From Pseudomonas sp. RIT409 (lineage in GTDB: Bacteria; Pseudomonadota; Gammaproteobacteria; Pseudomonadales; Pseudomonadaceae): DNA of 56,794 nucleotides. The notes beneath the pieces are model-generated. The model saw only the letters and a list, made by a program, of their open reading frames with translations. It was not told the origin of the DNA and did not search any database. The position numbers and the translations under genes were made by a program. The stretch is taken from assembly GCF_003052515.2 (NCBI RefSeq), contig NZ_QARE02000030.1, forward strand, positions 1-56,794. Reading direction: 5' to 3'. Of this stretch, positions 1-8,559 are shown one piece after another (positions within the stretch are counted from its first letter, which is position 1; every line of letters starts with the position of its first letter).

Positions 1-161
1 ATGGGCCCTTTGTTGGTGATGGCCAAGGCATCCTTATAGTTGAGCGTGCTGTGGGCCACGCGTACCGTCACATCGCCTTGCGGCAATTGTGCCTCGTCAA
101 CGGCGGTGAGCTTTACCTGGTAGCCGCCGTCATCCTTGTCGATCAAAACGCCGTTAAACAT
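1..161 (-). CDS. acuI: Acrylyl-CoA reductase / MDR oxidoreductase (AcuI/YhdH family), 5' end only
   Basis: Only the first 53 codons are in the window; the rest lies beyond the left edge. The ATG (complement of 159-161) has a GGAGG ribosome binding site just upstream. The translation begins MFNGVLIDKDDGGYQV and continues with VRVAHSTLNYKDALAIT, the N-terminal GroES-like fold and the NYKDA motif of the YhdH/AcuI branch of medium-chain dehydrogenases. Family members reduce acrylyl-CoA to propionyl-CoA with NADPH. The gene lies just downstream of an AcuR-like repressor on the same strand, and a palindromic operator sits between them, which supports AcuI rather than a generic quinone reductase. 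The catalytic domain cannot be seen. Confidence 0.8.
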   Translation of the reverse strand, partial: MFNGVLIDKDDGGYQVKLTAVDEAQLPQGDVTVRVAHSTLNYKDALAITNKGP

Positions 162-174
162 GGTTTGCCTCCGG

Positions 175-193
175 TATAGACCAATCGTCTATA
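175..193. promoter_or_regulatory. Palindromic operator 1, probable AcuR site before acuI
   Basis: TATAGAC-N5-GTCTATA is a perfect 7-bp inverted repeat in the 47-bp gap between the repressor gene and acuI. A second site with the same AGAC-N5-GTCT core lies in front of the repressor gene. TetR proteins bind short palindromes like these. The assignment to AcuR is by position. Confidence 0.7.
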
Positions 194-208
194 AATAGAA
201 CCGGAAAA

Positions 209-847
209 TCACCGTGGCAGGCCACGGAGAAATCCGCTGATGAAGGTGTTAAGGGGAGCGTCGCCTTGGACCAGCCGAGCACGAAGCACCGCGCCCTCCC
301 AGCCGATCCAGAAATAAGCCGCCAACTCAGCGCAATCGGTGTGTCGGGGCAGTTCGCCCGCCTCTTTAGCGGCTTCGAAACACCGGCACAGTCGTCGCTG
401 CCAGTCGAGGAAGATGGCTTCCAGCGCGCCTCGGAACCCTTCGGGCAGGACGCTGACTTCCTGACCCATGTTGCCGACCAGACAACCTCGACGGTAGTCA
501 TAGCGCGCCATGCTGGCCTTTGAGTGTTGCACGAACCCGGCCAGTCGCTCCAAAGGTGAAAGCGACTCGTCCAGCAGCCAGCGGTCCAGCCGCCGGGCAA
601 AATACCCGGCATAGCTGGCCAGGACGTCGAGACCGAACGCCTCTTTGCTCGCGAAATAGTGATAGAACGACCCTTTCGGCACGCCAACGCGCTTGAGAAG
701 GCCGTCGATACCGGTGGCCATGAAGCCCTGTTCGGTCAAGACTTCCACGCCACACCGAATCAGCGCTTCACGGGTGTCGAAGTCATCCGGACGGGCGATT
801 TTCGGCGGCCGACCTGGGCGTCTGGGTTTAACAGTCGAGTCATTCAT
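209..847 (-). CDS. acuR: TetR-family repressor, AcuR-like (acrylate-responsive)
   Basis: This 212-residue protein has an N-terminal TetR helix-turn-helix (about residues 25-70, with GLLKRVGVPKGSFYHYF) followed by a ligand domain carrying RRGCLVGNMGQE and FWIGWEGAVLRA. Those segments closely resemble my recollection of Rhodobacter AcuR, which is released from DNA by acrylate and controls acuI. The N-terminal tail is basic (KPRRPGRPPK). The gene precedes acuI on the same strand with a 47-bp gap, and palindromic operators lie before both genes, so autoregulation and control of acuI are likely. It is also divergent from a nitronate monooxygenase gene whose promoter region shares the second operator. 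The regulator family is certain; acrylate as ligand is inferred. Confidence 0.85.
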   Translation of the reverse strand: MNDSTVKPRRPGRPPKIARPDDFDTREALIRCGVEVLTEQGFMATGIDGLLKRVGVPKGSFYHYFASKEAFGLDVLASYAGYFARRLDRWLLDESLSPLERLAGFVQHSKASMARYDYRRGCLVGNMGQEVSVLPEGFRGALEAIFLDWQRRLCRCFEAAKEAGELPRHTDCAELAAYFWIGWEGAVLRARLVQGDAPLNTFISGFLRGLPR

Positions 848-858
848 GGGGTTGCATA

Positions 859-875
859 TTAGACTGACCGTCTAT
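859..875. promoter_or_regulatory. Palindromic operator 2, probable AcuR site
   Basis: TTAGAC-N5-GTCTAT lies 12 bp upstream of the repressor start and 83 bp upstream of the divergent monooxygenase start. It shares the AGAC-N5-GTCT core and 5-bp spacer of the site at 175-193. It could control acuR and possibly the divergent gene. Confidence 0.65.
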
Positions 876-957
876 TAAATCAACCGCGCACTGAAAAAAA
901 TAATCGACGCCCTCACCGCGTCGCCAGCGGAAAAGAGTCTTTCAGGAGAAGCTGCCC

Positions 958-2040
958 ATGATTGCCTGGCCTGACACCCGGTTGCTCAAGTTACTCGGCA
1001 TCGAAGTCCCCATTCTGCTTGCACCCATGGCAGGGGCTGCAGGCTCGGAACTGGCCATCGCCGTCGGGCGAGCCGGTGGGCTGCCGTCGCTGCCCTGCGC
1101 GATGCTCAGCCATGAACAGATCATCGAGGAGGTGGCATTGATCCGCGCCGGGACTCGCGCGCCGTTGAACCTCAATTTTTTCAGCCACCCAAACCCGGCG
1201 CCCAATGCAGCAGCCGATGAGGCCTGGAAGCAACTCCTCAAGCCTTACTATCAAGAACTGGGGGCCGACTTCGAGGCGCCTACGCCGCGCTCGAACCGGG
1301 CCCCATTCGACGAGGCCAGTTGTGCCTTGGTCGAAAACCTCAAGCCCCAAGTGGTCAGTTTCCATTTTGGCCTGCCCGCCGCGCCCCTCGTCGAACGCGT
1401 CAAGGCCACCGGCGCTGTCATCCTTTCCTCCGCAACGAATGTCGAGGAAGCCATCTGGCTGGAGCAGCATGGATGCGACGCGATCATTGCCATGGGGTAC
1501 GAGGCCGGAGGGCATCGCGGCATGTTCCTCAGCGACCAGTTGCACACCCAGATCGGCACACTGGCCCTGGTGCCACAAGTCGTCGACGCCGTCAGCGTCC
1601 CGGTCATCGCCGCCGGCGGCATCGCCGACAGCCGTGGGATTGCCGCCGCGTTCATGCTCGGCGCCGCTGCGGTCCAACTGGGGACCGCCTATCTGTTCAC
1701 TCCACAAGCCCGAATCTCGCCCCTGCACCGCACGGCGCTCGCGTCGGCAACCGACAGCCAGACAGCGCTGACCAATCTTTTCACCGGTCGCCCGGCGCGC
1801 GGGATCGTCAACCGCATCATGCGGGAGATCGGCCCGATGAACCCCAGCGCCCCTGCCTTTCCAACGGCCGGGGGTGCGCTGATGCCCTTGCGCAGCCAGG
1901 CTGAAGCCAAAGGCGACGAGGGCTTCATGAACCTGTGGGCAGGCCAGGCCGTGGGCATCAAGCACGCTTTACCAGCCGAAACACTGACCCGAGAGCTTGC
2001 GATTGGGGCCCTGGCTCGGCTCAGCGGCATCCGCAGCTGA
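958..2040 (+). CDS. Nitronate monooxygenase family flavoprotein
   Basis: A 360-residue TIM-barrel FMN enzyme of the nitronate monooxygenase (formerly 2-nitropropane dioxygenase) family, which oxidises alkyl nitronates such as propionate 3-nitronate. Motifs in order are PILLAPMAGA near the N-terminus, MGYEAGGHRG (the phosphate and active-site motif with His) in the middle, VPVIAAGGIADSRGIAAAF and AAAVQLGTAYLFTPQA. Length is typical. The ATG has an AGGAGA site 9 bases upstream. It is divergent from acuR, with one AcuR-type operator in between. Propionate 3-nitronate oxidation gives malonic semialdehyde, which is metabolically close to acrylyl-CoA/3-hydroxypropionate chemistry, so co-regulation with acuI is reasonable but unproven. 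Substrate is not determined by the sequence. Confidence 0.85.
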   Translation: MIAWPDTRLLKLLGIEVPILLAPMAGAAGSELAIAVGRAGGLPSLPCAMLSHEQIIEEVALIRAGTRAPLNLNFFSHPNPAPNAAADEAWKQLLKPYYQELGADFEAPTPRSNRAPFDEASCALVENLKPQVVSFHFGLPAAPLVERVKATGAVILSSATNVEEAIWLEQHGCDAIIAMGYEAGGHRGMFLSDQLHTQIGTLALVPQVVDAVSVPVIAAGGIADSRGIAAAFMLGAAAVQLGTAYLFTPQARISPLHRTALASATDSQTALTNLFTGRPARGIVNRIMREIGPMNPSAPAFPTAGGALMPLRSQAEAKGDEGFMNLWAGQAVGIKHALPAETLTRELAIGALARLSGIRS

Positions 2041-2079
2041 CCGACACGGTGTACGTCGGGCTTCCTTGAGGTGATCAGT

Positions 2080-2103
2080 CGCTATATATTTCACTGCATA
2101 GCG
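2080..2103. promoter_or_regulatory. ModE-like operator upstream of modA
   Basis: CGCTAT-N12-ATAGCG is a perfect inverted repeat whose left arm continues as CGCTATATA, resembling the ATCGCTATATA half-site remembered for ModE boxes. It lies about 60 bp before modA, where molybdate-bound ModE represses transport genes in other bacteria. No modE is in this window. Confidence 0.6.
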
Positions 2104-2163
2104 GTTGACCGACCTCCGGCGGCTCCGTGATCACCCTGTCCCAGCTATCATGGAGCTGCTTCA

Positions 2164-2931
2164 ATGCGCGCCACGCCCTTTCGCATCCCGTTCACTTCCT
2201 TGACGATCGCCCTGTTCGCCATGTCGACCGCGACCTGTTATGCCGATGAAGTACAGGTCGCCGTCGCGGCCAACTTCACCGCGCCGATCCAGGCGATCGC
2301 CAAGGACTTCGAGAAGGACACCGGTCATACGCTGGTCGCCTCGTACGGAGCGACTGGGCAGTTCTATACCCAGATCAAGAACGGCGCGCCTTTCGAGGTG
2401 TTCCTGTCGGCGGATGACACGACCCCAGCCAAGCTGGAAAGCGAGAACGAAAGCGTAAAGGGCTCGCGGTTCACGTATGCGGTCGGCACCTTGGCCCTAT
2501 GGTCGGCCAAGGCAGGCTATGTCGATGACAAAGGCGAGGTGCTCAAGAGCCCTGGTTACCAGCACCTGTCGATCGCCAATCCTAAAACGGCCCCCTACGG
2601 CCTCGCTGCGACGCAGGTGCTGGAAAAACTGGGCCTGACCGAGGCCACCAAAGCGCGGATCGTTGAAGGCCAGAGTATTGCCCAGGCCTATCAGTTCGTG
2701 CAGACAGGCAATGCCGAGTTGGGTTTTGTCGCCCTTTCGCAAGTGTACAAAGATGGCAAGCTGAGTAGTGGCTCGGCCTGGATCGTGCCCGCCGACCTGC
2801 ATGAGCCGATCCGACAAGACGCGGTGATCCTCAACAAAGGCAAGGACAACCCCGCCGCCAAGGCGTTGATGGATTACCTCAAGGGCCCGAAAGCCGCCGC
2901 TGTGATCAAGTCGTTCGGGTACCAGCTGTAA
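2164..2931 (+). CDS. modA: Molybdate ABC transporter, periplasmic binding protein
   Basis: A 255-residue protein with a Sec signal peptide (basic MRATPFR, hydrophobic stretch, cleavage likely after CYA before DEVQVAVAANF). The mature start VQVAVAANFTAPIQAIA and the later SYGATGQFYTQIKNGAPFEV and AYQFVQTGNAELGFVALSQV are the classic ModA segments that close around molybdate or tungstate. It delivers the oxyanion to the ModBC complex for molybdenum cofactor synthesis. It is the first gene of modABC: its TAA stop touches the modB ATG directly. The ModE-like box upstream suggests repression when molybdate is plentiful. Confidence 0.95.
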   Translation: MRATPFRIPFTSLTIALFAMSTATCYADEVQVAVAANFTAPIQAIAKDFEKDTGHTLVASYGATGQFYTQIKNGAPFEVFLSADDTTPAKLESENESVKGSRFTYAVGTLALWSAKAGYVDDKGEVLKSPGYQHLSIANPKTAPYGLAATQVLEKLGLTEATKARIVEGQSIAQAYQFVQTGNAELGFVALSQVYKDGKLSSGSAWIVPADLHEPIRQDAVILNKGKDNPAAKALMDYLKGPKAAAVIKSFGYQL

Positions 2932-3612
2932 ATGCCGCTCAGCAGCGCGGACTTTGCCGCCATTTGGCTGACCCTGAAGCTGGCCTCCCTGACGACTCTG
3001 ATCTTGCTGATCCTCGGCACGCCCGTGGCGCTGTGGCTGGCGCACACGCGCTCCTGGCTCAAGGGGCCGGTTGGCGCAGTGGTGGCCTTGCCGTTGGTGC
3101 TGCCGCCGACGGTCATCGGCTTCTACCTGCTGCTGTTCCTCGGGCCGAACGGCGCAGTAGGCCGGTTTCTGGAGAGCCTGGGGCTCGGCAGCCTGACCTT
3201 CAGCTTCAGCGGCCTGGTGGTCGGGTCGGTGCTGTATTCCATGCCGTTTGTGGTTCAACCTTTGCAAAACGCCTTCATGGCCATCGGCCCGCGCCCGCTG
3301 GAAGTGGCCGCCACCCTGCGTGCCAGTCCGCTGGACACGTTCTTCTCAGTGGTGTTGCCGCTGGCGCGCCCGGGTTTCGTCACGGGTGCGATCCTGGGGT
3401 TTGCCCACACCGTCGGAGAATTCGGCGTGGTACTCATGATCGGCGGCAACATTCCGGAGCGAACCCGCGTGGTGTCGACGCAAATCTACAACCACGTCGA
3501 ATCCATGGAATACACACAAGCACACTGGCTGGCCGGTGCCATGCTGGCGTTCTCCTTCCTGGTCCTGTTGGTGCTCTATTCCCGCGGCAAGACCCAAGCA
3601 GCCTGGCGCTGA
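2932..3612 (+). CDS. modB: Molybdate ABC transporter permease
   Basis: A 226-residue inner membrane permease with about five or six membrane segments. It carries the binding-protein-dependent transport loop around ARPGFVTGAILGFAHTVGEFG, which includes the EAA-like contact with the ATPase. PLVLPPTVIGFYLL is characteristic of ModB. Its start codon abuts the modA stop (TAAATG), so translation is probably coupled. It forms the channel for molybdate with ModC. Confidence 0.95.
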   Translation: MPLSSADFAAIWLTLKLASLTTLILLILGTPVALWLAHTRSWLKGPVGAVVALPLVLPPTVIGFYLLLFLGPNGAVGRFLESLGLGSLTFSFSGLVVGSVLYSMPFVVQPLQNAFMAIGPRPLEVAATLRASPLDTFFSVVLPLARPGFVTGAILGFAHTVGEFGVVLMIGGNIPERTRVVSTQIYNHVESMEYTQAHWLAGAMLAFSFLVLLVLYSRGKTQAAWR

Positions 3613-3616
3613 TCCC

Positions 3617-4705
3617 ATGACTTCATCCCTCGATATTCGATTGAACCTGACGTTTCCCGACTTCGACGTCGACCTTGATTTGTCGCTGCCGGGACAGGGC
3701 GTGACGGCCTTGTATGGCCAATCCGGCTCGGGCAAGACCACCTGCCTGCGCTGCATTGCCGGGCTTGAAGCGGCGGCCCGCGGCTACATCTCGATCAACG
3801 GCCAGGTCTGGCAGGACAGCAGCACTCGCCTATTCGTCCCGCCATACAAGCGTGCACTGGGCTACGTGTTTCAAGAAGCCAGCCTGTTCGAGCACCTGAC
3901 CGTGCGGGGTAACCTGGAATTCGGGCTGAAACGCGTCGCCCCCGCCGAGCGTCGAGTGGACCTCGAACAGGCGACCACGTTGCTGGGCATCGATCATCTG
4001 CTGGCGCGACGTCCCGACAAGCTTTCGGGCGGCGAACGCCAGCGCGTCGGCATCGCACGCGCGCTGCTGACCAGCCCTCGCCTGTTGCTGCTCGATGAAC
4101 CCTTGGCGGCGCTGGACGCGCCGCGAAAGGCAGAGATCCTGCCCTATCTGGAGCGCTTGCACGCTGAACTCGAAATCCCCATGGTGTACGTCAGCCATTC
4201 CCAGGACGAGGTCTCGCGCCTGGCCGATCACCTAGTGCTGCTCGACGGTGGCCGCGCGCTGGCCAGCGGCCCCATCGGCGAAACCCTCGCCCGCCTCGAC
4301 CTGCCACTGGCCATGGGAGACGATGCGGGCGTCGTCATCGAAGGCGTCGTCGACGCCTACGACAAGGCTTACCAATTGGTCACCGTGCGGATTCCCCACA
4401 GCGACCTCACCTTGCGCGTCGCCCACAGCGCTGTGGCGACCGGCAAAGGGCTACGCTTCAAGGTGCAAGCCCGGGACGTCAGCCTGAGCCTGCAAGCCGA
4501 GGACCACAGCAGCATCCTCAATCGCTTGCCGGTGACCGTGGTCAGCGAAGCGGCTGCGGACAACGCGGCCCACGTGCTGGTCAGGCTCGACGCCGCGGGC
4601 ACTCCGTTGCTGGCGCGGATCACCCGCTACTCCCGGGACCAATTGCACCTCAGAGCGGGCCAGCAGCTCTGGGCGCAGATCAAGTCAGTGGCGGTGCTGG
4701 CGTGA
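3617..4705 (+). CDS. modC: Molybdate ABC transporter ATP-binding protein
   Basis: A 362-residue ATPase. It has Walker A GQSGSGKTT (about residues 34-42), ABC signature LSGGERQRVGIARALL, Walker B LLLLDEPLAALD, and a C-terminal TOBE/Mop domain that can bind molybdate (roughly residues 290-360). I chose the ATG at 3617, four bases after the modB stop, because it yields the normal N-terminus MTSSLDIRLNLTFPDFDVDL; an upstream in-frame start at 3536 lies inside modB and adds residues unlike the family. It energises ModB and completes the operon. Confidence 0.95.
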   Translation: MTSSLDIRLNLTFPDFDVDLDLSLPGQGVTALYGQSGSGKTTCLRCIAGLEAAARGYISINGQVWQDSSTRLFVPPYKRALGYVFQEASLFEHLTVRGNLEFGLKRVAPAERRVDLEQATTLLGIDHLLARRPDKLSGGERQRVGIARALLTSPRLLLLDEPLAALDAPRKAEILPYLERLHAELEIPMVYVSHSQDEVSRLADHLVLLDGGRALASGPIGETLARLDLPLAMGDDAGVVIEGVVDAYDKAYQLVTVRIPHSDLTLRVAHSAVATGKGLRFKVQARDVSLSLQAEDHSSILNRLPVTVVSEAAADNAAHVLVRLDAAGTPLLARITRYSRDQLHLRAGQQLWAQIKSVAVLA

Positions 4706-4792
4706 AGCGTCCACTGACAATCCGATCAGAATTCCGGCACGACTGCGCATGGGAACGGTCAACCAAGAGACTCGTTATCAGGACCGCTGCTC

Positions 4793-5842
4793 ATGCCGGA
4801 CGTCACCCACATCGAAGACCTGCCCAAAGACCTGCATTACGTCGATGACAGTCAGCCGGGCTTCACCCGCAAGATCCTGCGGGGCAAATTCGCCTATTTC
4901 GATACCCACGGCGAACGCATACGCGATGAGGCGCAGATCAAACGCATCAATGCCCTGGTCATCCCGCCTGCCTATAAGGATGTGTGGATCTGTGCCGACC
5001 CGCAGGGCCACCTTCAGGCCACCGGGCGCGATGCGCGAGGACGCAAACAATACCGTTATCACCCGCGCTGGCGAGAGATCCGAGATGAGAACAAGTACTC
5101 GCGCATGATCGCCTTCGGCGCGGCGCTGCCCAAGGTGCGCAAACAACTGGAAGCCCAACTGGCAGCCCCGGGCATGGGCCGAGAGAAAGTCATGGCGGCC
5201 GTGGTGTCTTTGCTGGACCAGACGCTGATCCGAATCGGCAACAGCCAGTACGCACGGGACAACCGTTCCTATGGCCTGACCACCTTGCGCAACAAACATG
5301 TCGACGTGCGTGGCAGCAAGATTTTGTTCCAGTTTCGCGGCAAGAGCGGCGTCGAGCATCAGGTCAGCGTGACCGACCGACGCCTGGCGAACATCATCAA
5401 GCGTTGCATGGAGCTGCCTGGTCAAAACCTGTTCCAGTACCTCGACGATGAGGGTCAGCGGCACACCGTAAGTTCCCACGACATCAATCAGTACCTGCAT
5501 CAACTGACCGGCGCCGACTTCACCGCGAAGGACTACCGCACCTGGGCTGGCAGCGCCATGGCCCTGGCGACGTTGCGTAAACTGGACTGGGAACCGGAAT
5601 CCGATGCGAAGAAGCACATCGTCGCCATGGTCAAAGAAGTGGCCCGATTGCTGGGCAACACGCCTGCCGTGTGCCGCAAATGCTACATCCACCCGGCGGT
5701 ACTGGAAGCATTCGTGATTGGCGAATTGGCTAAACTGCCTCGCTCACGCCAACGCAAAGGCCTGCGCCTCGAGGAAGCCGCGCTCGCCGGTTTCCTCAAC
5801 GGCCTGCAAGTTGCCGAGCGGTTGCGAGAGGAAACCCCCTGA
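4793..5842 (+). CDS. DNA topoisomerase IB (poxvirus type)
   Basis: A 349-residue type IB topoisomerase, which relaxes positive and negative supercoils through a 3'-phosphotyrosyl intermediate. Visible catalytic residues are Arg166 in SYGLTTLRNKHV, Lys184 in FRGKSG, Arg249 in KDYRTWAGS and nucleophile Tyr298 in CRKCYIHPAV. The N-terminal domain has the family segment KFAYFDTHGERI. It is preceded by an AGGA site and ends 60 bp before uvrA2 on the same strand; together they may form a DNA maintenance unit. The C-terminal tail after about residue 315 is rich in Arg, Lys and Glu. Bacterial members of this type are scattered accessory enzymes, so its role in the cell is less certain than its chemistry. 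Confidence 0.93.
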   Translation: MPDVTHIEDLPKDLHYVDDSQPGFTRKILRGKFAYFDTHGERIRDEAQIKRINALVIPPAYKDVWICADPQGHLQATGRDARGRKQYRYHPRWREIRDENKYSRMIAFGAALPKVRKQLEAQLAAPGMGREKVMAAVVSLLDQTLIRIGNSQYARDNRSYGLTTLRNKHVDVRGSKILFQFRGKSGVEHQVSVTDRRLANIIKRCMELPGQNLFQYLDDEGQRHTVSSHDINQYLHQLTGADFTAKDYRTWAGSAMALATLRKLDWEPESDAKKHIVAMVKEVARLLGNTPAVCRKCYIHPAVLEAFVIGELAKLPRSRQRKGLRLEEAALAGFLNGLQVAERLREETP

Positions 5843-5902
5843 GTCACCGTGTACCGCCCGCGCAGATAAGCTGCGCGTTGTCACCGCTGAACAAGGCCCA
5901 CC

Positions 5903-8467
5903 ATGACGACTGCGCCACAACCGCCTGAAAAAGCCAATCCGCCCTCCGACGCCTCGTCCAACGCGCCGCCAGACCGTACCGGTTTCGTGCGGGTGCGAGG
6001 CGCGCGCGAGCACAATCTCAAGAACGTCGACGTCGACATTCCTCGCGATGCGCTTGTGGTGTTCACGGGCGTTTCCGGCTCGGGCAAATCTTCACTCGCC
6101 TTCTCGACGCTGTACGCCGAGGCGCAGCGCCGCTATTTCGAATCGGTCGCGCCTTATGCCAGGCGTCTGATCGATCAGGTCGGCGTCCCGGACGTGGACG
6201 CCATCGATGGACTGCCGCCTGCCGTGGCGCTGCAACAGCAACGTGGCACGCCCAGCACTCGCTCCTCGGTCGGCAGCGTGACCACGCTGTCGAGTCTTAT
6301 TCGCATGCTGTACTCTCGCGCCGGCGACTACCCCGCCGGGCAACCGATGCTCTATGCAGAAGACTTTTCACCCAACCTGCCGCAGGGCGCCTGTCCCGAA
6401 TGCCATGGGCTTGGCCGGGTCTATGAAGTGCCTGAAGACCTGATGGTGCCGGATGATTCCCTGACCATCCGCCAACGCGCGATTGCTTCCTGGCCTCCGG
6501 CCTGGCAAGGGCAAAACCAGCGGGACATCCTGGTGACGCTGGGGTATGACGTGGACATCCCTTGGCGCGACCTGCCGAAAAAACAACGCGATTGGATTCT
6601 GTACACAGAGGATCAGCCCACCGCCCCCGTGTATGCAGGCATGACGCCCGAACAAACCCGTCAAGCGCTCAAGCGCAACCTTGAACCCAGCTATCAGGGG
6701 ACTTTCATCGGCGCCCGGCGGTATGTTCTGCATACGTTTACCCATTCACAAAGCGCGCTCATGAAAAAGCGTGTTTCTCAGTTCATGCGCGGCAGTCCCT
6801 GCCCGCTGTGCGATGGCAAACGGTTGAAGCGTGAAGCGCTTTCAGTGAAGTTCGCTGGGCTGGACATCGGCGAGCTGTCGCAGATGCCTCTGCTACGCCT
6901 GGCCGATATCCTGGCCCCCGTCGCAGCGGGAGACGACGCGACGGGCGCTTCCGTGGAGAAGAAGCTTGCCGCCGAGCGCATCGCTCAGGACCTGCTGGCT
7001 CGGGTCCGCACCCTGACCGATCTGGGCCTGGGCTACCTCTCGCTCGATCGGAGCACACCCACCCTTTCTTCGGGGGAACTGCAACGCCTGCGGCTGGCTA
7101 CACAGCTCGGGTCGCAATTGTTTGGCGTGATCTACGTGCTGGATGAGCCCTCCGCCGGACTTCACCCGGCCGACAGCGAAGCGCTGTTCGCTGCTCTTCA
7201 GCAGCTCAAGGCCGCGGGCAACTCGCTGTTCGTGGTCGAGCATGATGTCGAAACCATGCGCCGGGCCGATTGGCTGGTGGACGTCGGCCCGGCTGCCGGC
7301 GAACAAGGTGGACGGGTACTGTACAGCGGCCCGCCCGCAGGCCTGGCGCAGGTCGAGGCATCAAAAACCCGAGAGCACCTGTTCGACGATCGACACGACT
7401 TGCGCACCGATCGGCGTCAACCGAAGGACTGGTTGCGTCTGGCGGGGGTAACGCGCAACAACCTCCAGGACCTGAGCGCCGAATTCCCGGTGGGCTGTTT
7501 CACCTCAGTGACGGGCGTCTCCGGATCAGGCAAATCCAGCCTGATCAGTCAGGCGTTGCTGGAATTGGTGGGTGATGAATTGGGGCGGCCCGCCACGGGG
7601 CCCGACCAGGAAGAGCTCAGCCTCGAAGACGACTCACCTCAGCCTACCGATGGCCGCATCACGAGCGGCCTCACGGGCATCAAGCGGTTGGTGCAAGTGG
7701 ATCAGAAACCGATCGGCCGTACCCCACGCTCCAATCTCGCGACTTACACCGGTCTGTTCGACAATGTCCGTAAACTGTTCGCGGCCACCGACGACGCAAA
7801 AGCCGCTGGCTATGACGCCGGTCAGTTCTCCTTCAACGTCGCCAAAGGTCGTTGCGAGCGCTGCGAAGGCGAAGGTTTCGTCAGTGTCGAATTGCTGTTC
7901 ATGCCCAGCGTGTATGCCCCCTGCCCGACCTGCCATGGCGCGCGTTACAGCCCGCAGACACTGGCCATCCAGTGGCAAGGGCTGACCATTGCCCAGGTGC
8001 TTCAACTGACGGTTGACCAGGCCGTCGAGGTGTTCGCGGCCCAACCCGGCGTGTTACGCGCACTGACCGTTCTGCATGACATCGGTTTGGGCTATCTGCG
8101 CCTGGGCCAACCGGCCACTGAACTGTCGGGTGGCGAAGCGCAACGTATCAAGTTGGCGACCGAACTCCAGCGTAATGCCCGCGGCGCCACGCTCTACGTG
8201 CTGGATGAGCCCACGACGGGCCTGCACCCCAGCGATGTGGACCGACTGCTCAAGCAGCTCAATCACCTGGTCGACAACGGACACACCGTCATCGTGGTCG
8301 AGCATGAAATGCGAGTGGTTGCGCAGAGTGATTGGGTGATCGATATCGGACCGGGCGCCGGCGATGAGGGGGGCAACGTCGTGGCCAGTGGAACGCCCGA
8401 ACACGTGGCCAGCTCCCAAACCAGCCGCACGGCGCCTTTCATCAGAAAACTCGTGCGCAAGCCCTGA
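5903..8467 (+). CDS. uvrA2: UvrA2, short class II excinuclease ABC subunit A
   Basis: An 854-residue UvrA-family DNA-damage ATPase, about 90 residues shorter than housekeeping UvrA. It has two ABC modules: Walker A GVSGSGKSS near residue 56 and again near 535, and signatures LSSGELQRLRLATQLGS and LSGGEAQRIKLATEL. Paired zinc motifs CPECHGLGR and CPLCDGKR, then CERCEGEG and CPTCHGAR, are present. The shortness and the sequence after the first Walker A fit UvrA2, which lacks the UvrB-binding domain and part of the DNA-binding insertion. The N-terminal 25 residues are Pro/Ser/Ala-rich and poorly ordered. Such paralogues are linked to damage tolerance or drug resistance rather than canonical repair. 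A hairpin 40 bp downstream may end the transcript. Confidence 0.92.
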   Translation: MTTAPQPPEKANPPSDASSNAPPDRTGFVRVRGAREHNLKNVDVDIPRDALVVFTGVSGSGKSSLAFSTLYAEAQRRYFESVAPYARRLIDQVGVPDVDAIDGLPPAVALQQQRGTPSTRSSVGSVTTLSSLIRMLYSRAGDYPAGQPMLYAEDFSPNLPQGACPECHGLGRVYEVPEDLMVPDDSLTIRQRAIASWPPAWQGQNQRDILVTLGYDVDIPWRDLPKKQRDWILYTEDQPTAPVYAGMTPEQTRQALKRNLEPSYQGTFIGARRYVLHTFTHSQSALMKKRVSQFMRGSPCPLCDGKRLKREALSVKFAGLDIGELSQMPLLRLADILAPVAAGDDATGASVEKKLAAERIAQDLLARVRTLTDLGLGYLSLDRSTPTLSSGELQRLRLATQLGSQLFGVIYVLDEPSAGLHPADSEALFAALQQLKAAGNSLFVVEHDVETMRRADWLVDVGPAAGEQGGRVLYSGPPAGLAQVEASKTREHLFDDRHDLRTDRRQPKDWLRLAGVTRNNLQDLSAEFPVGCFTSVTGVSGSGKSSLISQALLELVGDELGRPATGPDQEELSLEDDSPQPTDGRITSGLTGIKRLVQVDQKPIGRTPRSNLATYTGLFDNVRKLFAATDDAKAAGYDAGQFSFNVAKGRCERCEGEGFVSVELLFMPSVYAPCPTCHGARYSPQTLAIQWQGLTIAQVLQLTVDQAVEVFAAQPGVLRALTVLHDIGLGYLRLGQPATELSGGEAQRIKLATELQRNARGATLYVLDEPTTGLHPSDVDRLLKQLNHLVDNGHTVIVVEHEMRVVAQSDWVIDIGPGAGDEGGNVVASGTPEHVASSQTSRTAPFIRKLVRKP

Positions 8468-8510
8468 TACACCCCTGCTGGATACGGGACGGCGCTGATC
8501 GCGGTGCCCA

Positions 8511-8540
8511 AAGAAAAGCCCGGCTGCGAAAGCCGGGCTT
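8511..8540 (-). terminator. Intrinsic terminator between uvrA2 and the acidic protein gene
   Basis: AAGCCCGGCT (8516-8525) and AGCCGGGCTT (8531-8540) form a perfect 10-bp stem with a 5-base loop. On the minus strand it is followed by TTTTCTTT, so it terminates the gene starting at 8913. It may also stop uvrA2 transcripts, though the plus side has no T tract. Confidence 0.85.
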
Positions 8541-8559
8541 GGAATGCCGAAACCAGTTC

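Noticed and set aside
3536..3616. Longer N-terminus for ModC
   Set aside because: It would overlap modB and add a Trp/Ser/Pro-rich stretch unlike the family; the ATG at 3617 fits.
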